Source: an uncultured Collinsella sp.
Lineage (GTDB): Bacteria; Actinomycetota; Coriobacteriia; Coriobacteriales; Coriobacteriaceae
Direction: 5' to 3'
Assembly (NCBI GenBank): GCA_902470835.1
Contig: CABRHR010000039.1
Location: 1-17,511 of the forward strand
DNA length: 17,511 nucleotides
Shown: positions 14,311 to 17,511 of the stretch, one piece after another
How the letters are laid out: the number at the start of each line of letters is the position of its first letter
Numbering within the stretch: position 1 is the stretch's first letter
Translations under genes and position numbers: made by a program
The notes under the pieces: generated by a model
The model's input: the letters and a program-made list of their open reading frames with translations, nothing else
Databases searched by the model: none
Told to the model about the DNA's origin: nothing

Positions 14311-15450
14311 ATGGAACTCGACAAACAACAGCTCAAGCGATTGCGCGAGCGCCATCATCGGCGCCACGGCATCCGTCCCGCCCATAGCGAGGCCATGGAG
14401 AATGCCACCCGTTTCCTTAAGCAGGCATTCAACATTCGCGAGGGCCGTGCGCCCTACCACGTGATTCGCAAGCGCTTTGTAAACGGGGCGCGGCTGACTG
14501 GCTCGCACTTATGCATCCTGATCATTGCCATGTTGATCGCGAGCATCGGCCTCGATATCGACTCGGATATCGCCATTGTAGGTGCCATGCTCATCTGCCC
14601 GCTCATGGGCTCGGTCCTTGCCATGGCATACGGCATCGCCACGCTCGACCGCGAGATTACCGTCGAGGCCATCGCGAGCTTGGCTCTACAGATGGCCTTT
14701 TGCCTGGTCACGTCCACGTTGTATTTTAAGCTCTCGCCCCTTGGCACCACCACGGCCGCCATCATCGACAATTCGACACCGACTGTGTGGGACCTTGCCG
14801 TCGCACTCGCAGGCGGCTTTGCGGGTGGCCTGGGCAACTCGCGCGACCAGGAACCCGCCACGCTCATCGCCGGCGTGGCTGTGGCGACTGCGCTCATGCC
14901 GCCCCTGTGCGCGGCCGGCTATGGCATCGCCATCGCAAGCGGGTCGCTGTTTCTCTCGGCGCTTTACGAGTTTGGCATCAACGTGGTCTTTATCGCACTG
15001 GCCGCCGAGGCCGTGCTGCTTCTTTTGCGCGTGCCGCTCAAGCGCGACCTGAACGGCGACGGTATTGTGACTGCTGAAGAAAACGCCGAGGTCGACGAGC
15101 TGTCACGCAAGGTGCGCCGCCGCATCATTGTAGGCACGGTAGTCTTTGCCATCCCCTGCATCGTTATGACGGCGGGGTCTATTGGCTCGGCGCAAGCCGG
15201 CGTGCAGGACGGCTACGGCGTCACCGAAACCACGCGCGAGCTTGCCGCGGTGCTGCCGGGCTTTAAGGACTACACCGTCGCCGTCGAGACCTCGGCCACC
15301 GAAGGCGAGGAAGAGGGTATTGTCGAGCGCGAGATAGTCGCCCACGTGACGACAAGCGAGGCGCTCGGGGCACACGACCGTCACGTCGCCCGCAAGCTCA
15401 TTGACCTCAACGTACCCGAACTCGATCGCGTGGAGTTTGATGTGAAGTGA
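14311..15450 (+). CDS. DUF389 (TIGR00341-like) membrane protein with EF-hand-like loop
   Basis: 379 residues. A basic, His/Arg-rich N-terminus (about 1-60) is followed by membrane segments at about 66-81, 86-110, 119-140, 161-178, 184-210, 213-240 and 271-289, then an outer or soluble C-terminal domain (about 295-379). IVGAMLICPLMGSVLAMAYG (89-108) and GVAVATALMPPLCAAGYG (188-205) are the hallmark of DUF389, whose function is not established. Between the sixth and seventh segments lies DLNGDGIVTAEE (246-257), a full match to the 12-residue EF-hand calcium-loop consensus. ATG 14311 is preferred over GTG 14305 because GAGG at 14302-14305 then has a 5-base spacer. The gene stands between two terminators. 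Confidence 0.88.
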   Translation: MELDKQQLKRLRERHHRRHGIRPAHSEAMENATRFLKQAFNIREGRAPYHVIRKRFVNGARLTGSHLCILIIAMLIASIGLDIDSDIAIVGAMLICPLMGSVLAMAYGIATLDREITVEAIASLALQMAFCLVTSTLYFKLSPLGTTTAAIIDNSTPTVWDLAVALAGGFAGGLGNSRDQEPATLIAGVAVATALMPPLCAAGYGIAIASGSLFLSALYEFGINVVFIALAAEAVLLLLRVPLKRDLNGDGIVTAEENAEVDELSRKVRRRIIVGTVVFAIPCIVMTAGSIGSAQAGVQDGYGVTETTRELAAVLPGFKDYTVAVETSATEGEEEGIVEREIVAHVTTSEALGAHDRHVARKLIDLNVPELDRVEFDVK

Positions 15451-15523
15451 TGCGGGGCGGGATGAATGCTCGTACGGACGCAAGCTACGACGAGGCGCAG
15501 ACGCGATACGGACACGAGCAAAT

Positions 15524-15566
15524 AGCGGGGTGCAGTTTACACCCGCACCCCGCTCACTGTTTTATT
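15524..15566 (+). terminator. Terminator between the DUF389 gene and the small exported protein
   Basis: AGCGGGGTGC (15524-15533) pairs perfectly with GCACCCCGCT (15545-15554) over an 11-base loop, followed by TGTTTTATT on +. It separates two convergent genes and may work in both directions. Confidence 0.85.
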
Positions 15567-15574
15567 GCCGTGAA

Positions 15575-16024
15575 TCAACTGTCCGGATCGACATCGCCAG
15601 ACTCCACTGTAAACGCCGGACCGGTACTCACCAGATAAAAACGGGTCACCCTGGTATCTCTAAATAGATAGAGCTGGCCCTGCTCGCGTCGGCGTGACAT
15701 ATACGCCACGTGGACCGTACCGAATTCTTCGCCGTTTTCCTTCTTTAATATCAGGATGTTGGGGTCATCCGTACGCTTAAACTGCCCATCTGTGCAGATT
15801 CCGTCTTGGTCGACCAGCTGCCATCGACAGTTGTCCTCCTCAAGAAAAGCCAGGGTTTCCCGACTCGTTTTGTCATCCCGATAGCAACCATCAATGGCAA
15901 ACCCTTCGGAAGCGCATTCCTGCATATAGGACGTTTCTCGGCTTATAGCAAACAGCCCTGTAGCGCCCAGGAGCACAGCCAGGCAGACCACTGCAAGGGT
16001 TATCGAAGTAGCACGGCGACCCAT
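15575..16024 (-). CDS. Small exported or membrane-anchored protein, unknown function
   Basis: 149 residues; not recognised. One N-terminal hydrophobic helix (about 8-27) after MGRR gives a signal peptide or anchor; LAVVC at 10-14 is not a good lipobox. The rest is polar with four Cys (37, 47, 66, 77), which could form two disulfides outside the cell, and beta-type stretches such as NILILKKENGEEFGTVHVAYM. The fragment CRWQLVDQDGICTDGQFKRTDD looks like a small beta-sheet domain that may respond to or bind an external ligand, but there is no firm evidence. ATG 16024 lies one base after the stop of the truncated acetyltransferase gene and has no clear ribosome site, so its translation probably depends on that frame. 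Its codon use looks less GC-biased than its neighbours. Confidence 0.7.
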   Translation of the reverse strand: MGRRATSITLAVVCLAVLLGATGLFAISRETSYMQECASEGFAIDGCYRDDKTSRETLAFLEEDNCRWQLVDQDGICTDGQFKRTDDPNILILKKENGEEFGTVHVAYMSRRREQGQLYLFRDTRVTRFYLVSTGPAFTVESGDVDPDS

Positions 16025-16025
16025 G

Positions 16026-16358
16026 TTAGCCCAACCGATAGTTGTTTAACGGAGCGCGAAACATACCCGGAACCTCCGATATCAGGGGGAACGCCGCCAG
16101 CGTATCGCCACCGTGTGGCGTGCGGAAAAGGCGGCGACTTTGGGCGTATCGTCGGTTTTTCCACGACGGCGTCGGCATCATGACGGTGCCGGTCTCGCCC
16201 ACCGTCTGAAGCAGGGCCTCGATCACCGGCTGCGCGCCGCCGCACACATACCCCAGCGCGCTGAGCGAGCAATGGACCATAACCGTCTGCCCCACGCGCA
16301 TACCAACGGCAGAAAGCGCGCCGAGGATATCCTGCTTCAGCACGATTTTCCGGTCCAT
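16026..16358 (-). pseudogene. Truncated AAC(3)-type N-acetyltransferase (YokD-like), N-terminal part
   Basis: 110 residues against about 265 for the family. Residues 1-70 match the N-terminus of antibiotic (aminoglycoside) N-acetyltransferases: GMRVGQTVMVHCSLSALGYV, then CGGAQPVIEALLQTVGETGT and VMMPTPSWKN. After residue 68 the match fails. HGGDTLAAFPLISEVPGMFRA (82-102) may be a decayed form of the later block that normally ends in PG..RS.HP. The acetyl-CoA site and catalytic region downstream are missing, so activity and resistance are unlikely. Neither other reading frame on this strand restores the lost part. ATG 16358 has AAAGGGG about 6 bases upstream, so the frame may still be translated, and its stop is one base before the next start. 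It could instead be a short protein kept for translational coupling. Confidence 0.7.
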
Positions 16359-16406
16359 TGCCGCCCCTTTCTATTTCTAAGCTCGTCTTCTCACTGCTGG
16401 CGGCCG

Positions 16407-16447
16407 AAAATGATCCGTTTTCCTCCGTCCCCGAGGGATCATTTTTT
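16407..16447 (-). terminator. Terminator-like hairpin at the stop of the dehydrogenase gene
   Basis: AAAATGATCC (16407-16416) pairs perfectly with GGATCATTTT (16436-16445) over a 19-base loop containing CCTCCGTCCCC. On - the stem begins directly after the stop codon of the dehydrogenase (16446-16448). The T-run is longer on +. Its T-rich stem ends and TCCCC-type loop suggest it may itself be a dispersed repeat. Confidence 0.5.
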
Positions 16448-17405
16448 AGTACTTGAAGAAGCCCTCGCCCGAGCTTTCGCCCAGCTTGCCTTCGTCGAGC
16501 ATTTTCTTGAGGACGGAGGCCATGGCCTTAAAGTTGTAGGGCATCATCATCTTTTTGAGCAGCGGGCTCACCAGGCCCGGGACCTTCTGATACTGCATAA
16601 CGATGTTGTAGGCCGTCTGGATGCCCACCGTGTCGAACACGCGGAACGGACCCTTGGGAGCGCCGGTGCCGCGCGTCCACGCGAGGTCGATGCTCTTGGG
16701 GTCACTCACGCCCGAGACATACAGGTCAAGGCCCGAAAGCAGCCACGGTACCAACATGGAGTTGAGCAGGTAGCCGTTCTTTTCCTTGTTGACAGGAAGT
16801 GCCAACATGCGAATGTCGTTGGCAAAGTCGACGAGCTCGTCGAAGTAGCGCTTGTCGGTTTGGCTCTGGGCCATGACCTCGGTCATGTTGTTCTTCCAGA
16901 TGGAGTTGGCAAAGTGCAGCGACAGGTACTTCTCGGGGCGACCAGTGTACTTGGCAAAGGTGCTCGGCAGCAGCGTAGAGGAGTTCGTCACGACAACGGT
17001 CTTTTGCGGGAGGACCGGGGCGAGCTTCTTGTAGAATTCGATTTTTGCCTGGGTGTCCTCGGCCATAGACTCGATGACCAGGTCGGCGTCGGCCACGGCC
17101 TTGGCAAGATCTAACTCCAGCTTGAGCGTAGAGTAGGCACGCTCGACGGCGGCGAGCGCCGTCTCCTTGTCGAAAGGCTGGTCGCTATCGGCGATACCGG
17201 CGCACCACTCGCCCGTGCCGTCCGCCATGCCCTCGATAGCAGCGATGTACTCCTCGCGCACATGATCGATCTTGGGCTGGGTGCGGCCGATGCTGCCCTC
17301 GCTGCGCAGCCAAATCGTTACATCAAAGCCGCAGTAGGCAGTTTGAAAGGCAATCTGGCTTCCCAACACGCCGCCGCCGGCAACACAAACGGTCTTGTAG
17401 CTCAT
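16446..17405 (-). CDS. 3-hydroxyacyl-CoA dehydrogenase family protein
   Basis: 319 residues. The family oxidises 3-hydroxyacyl-CoA to 3-ketoacyl-CoA, or the reverse in butyrate-type pathways. The Rossmann loop GGGVLG (10-15) opens the protein. NSSTLLPST (141-149), His164 in HFANSIW, Glu176 in MTEVM and Asn215 in NGYLLNSML fit the catalytic Ser, His, Glu and Asn of the family. The C-terminal dimerisation domain (about 200-319) ends in GEGFFKY. The segment after the second strand reads DVTIWLRSEGS, without the acidic residue that normally selects NAD. HFANSIWKNN replaces the more common HFFNP, so this is a side branch of the family and the acyl substrate is uncertain. ATG 17405 has GAGGA about 8 bases upstream. 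No thiolase or crotonase gene is near. Confidence 0.9.
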   Translation of the reverse strand: MSYKTVCVAGGGVLGSQIAFQTAYCGFDVTIWLRSEGSIGRTQPKIDHVREEYIAAIEGMADGTGEWCAGIADSDQPFDKETALAAVERAYSTLKLELDLAKAVADADLVIESMAEDTQAKIEFYKKLAPVLPQKTVVVTNSSTLLPSTFAKYTGRPEKYLSLHFANSIWKNNMTEVMAQSQTDKRYFDELVDFANDIRMLALPVNKEKNGYLLNSMLVPWLLSGLDLYVSGVSDPKSIDLAWTRGTGAPKGPFRVFDTVGIQTAYNIVMQYQKVPGLVSPLLKKMMMPYNFKAMASVLKKMLDEGKLGESSGEGFFKY

Positions 17406-17463
17406 GGGACGGTCCTCTCTTACGTAATTCCATAGATGTGTATTTATTCAACCGTAAGGAGGA

Positions 17464-17511
17464 CTGTCTCTTATACACATCTGACGCTGCCGACGAAGAG
17501 GATAGTGTAGA
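17464..17511 (-). other. Nextera i5/read-1 sequencing adapter, reverse complement (artefact)
   Basis: 17464-17482 is the reverse complement of the Tn5 mosaic end, 17483-17496 of the read-1 core, 17497-17504 (AGAGGATA) of the same i5 index as at the other end, and 17505-17511 of the P5 arm. The inverted match with bases 1-45 is exact. It is library adapter and not a transposon inverted repeat. Confidence 0.98.

Noticed and set aside
15575..16024. Lipoprotein
   Set aside because: The only early Cys (14) is preceded by Val and lies inside the hydrophobic helix, so there is no valid lipobox.
16026..16358. Functional aminoglycoside resistance gene
   Set aside because: Only the N-terminal third is recognisable; the acetyl-CoA and catalytic region are missing, and other frames do not restore it.
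17453..17460. GTAAGGAG, which equals another Nextera i5 index sequence
   Set aside because: It is not next to the adapter core in the order an index would have, and it is better explained as a ribosome site near the contig edge.
1..17511. Transposon or linear plasmid with terminal inverted repeats
   Set aside because: The terminal repeat is synthetic Nextera adapter, and no transposase, telomere or replication gene is present.

Overview
The window looks like a piece of chromosome from a GC-rich Gram-positive gut actinobacterium of class Coriobacteriia, most like Collinsella. This is judged from the protein set, strong AAGGAG-type ribosome sites, frequent GTG starts and GC-rich third codon positions; it is recognition, not a database search. 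The two ends are not genomic. Bases 1-45 and 17464-17511 are the Illumina Nextera read-1/i5 adapter in opposite orientations, so this is an assembled contig with untrimmed adapter. Real sequence runs from about 46 to 17463.

Layout. (1) An M20D amidohydrolase on + (173-1636), closed by a 16-bp-stem terminator. (2) On -, a zinc-ribbon membrane protein with a Pro-Glu tail (1768-3033) and a YitT-family membrane protein (3184-4206). (3) On -, a three-gene envelope cluster transcribed as amaP, a DUF2273 protein, then an Asp23/Gls24 protein (5890 down to 4415), with a terminator on either side. (4) A long run of - strand housekeeping genes: yebC, a large DUF6020-like polytopic protein, lgt, a NifU C-terminal-domain protein, a dCMP deaminase and coaX (12199 down to 6057). 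(5) A divergent promoter region at 12200-12391, then on + an OPT-family transporter (12392-14095) and a DUF389 membrane protein (14311-15450). (6) On -, a 3-hydroxyacyl-CoA dehydrogenase, a truncated AAC(3)-type acetyltransferase and a small exported protein of unknown function (17405 down to 15575).

Functional links. The amaP/DUF2273/Asp23 set is a coherent cell-envelope module. lgt (lipoprotein maturation) and the DUF6020-like protein also act at the membrane. NifU, CoaX, the deaminase and YebC serve Fe-S assembly, CoA synthesis, thymidylate supply and translation or regulation. The amidohydrolase and OPT transporter fit a peptide- and amino-acid-using anaerobe. No tRNA, rRNA, CRISPR array, insertion sequence, phage gene or complete mobile element was seen. 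All gaps between genes are under 220 bases; the larger ones hold terminators, short dispersed repeats or promoters.

No convincing new multi-gene system was found. The points most worth a second look are a 57-bp dispersed hairpin repeat in two inverted copies, a canonical EF-hand-type loop inside the DUF389 protein, a palindrome centred between divergent promoters of coaX and the OPT gene, and the truncated acetyltransferase followed one base later by a small Cys-containing exported protein.
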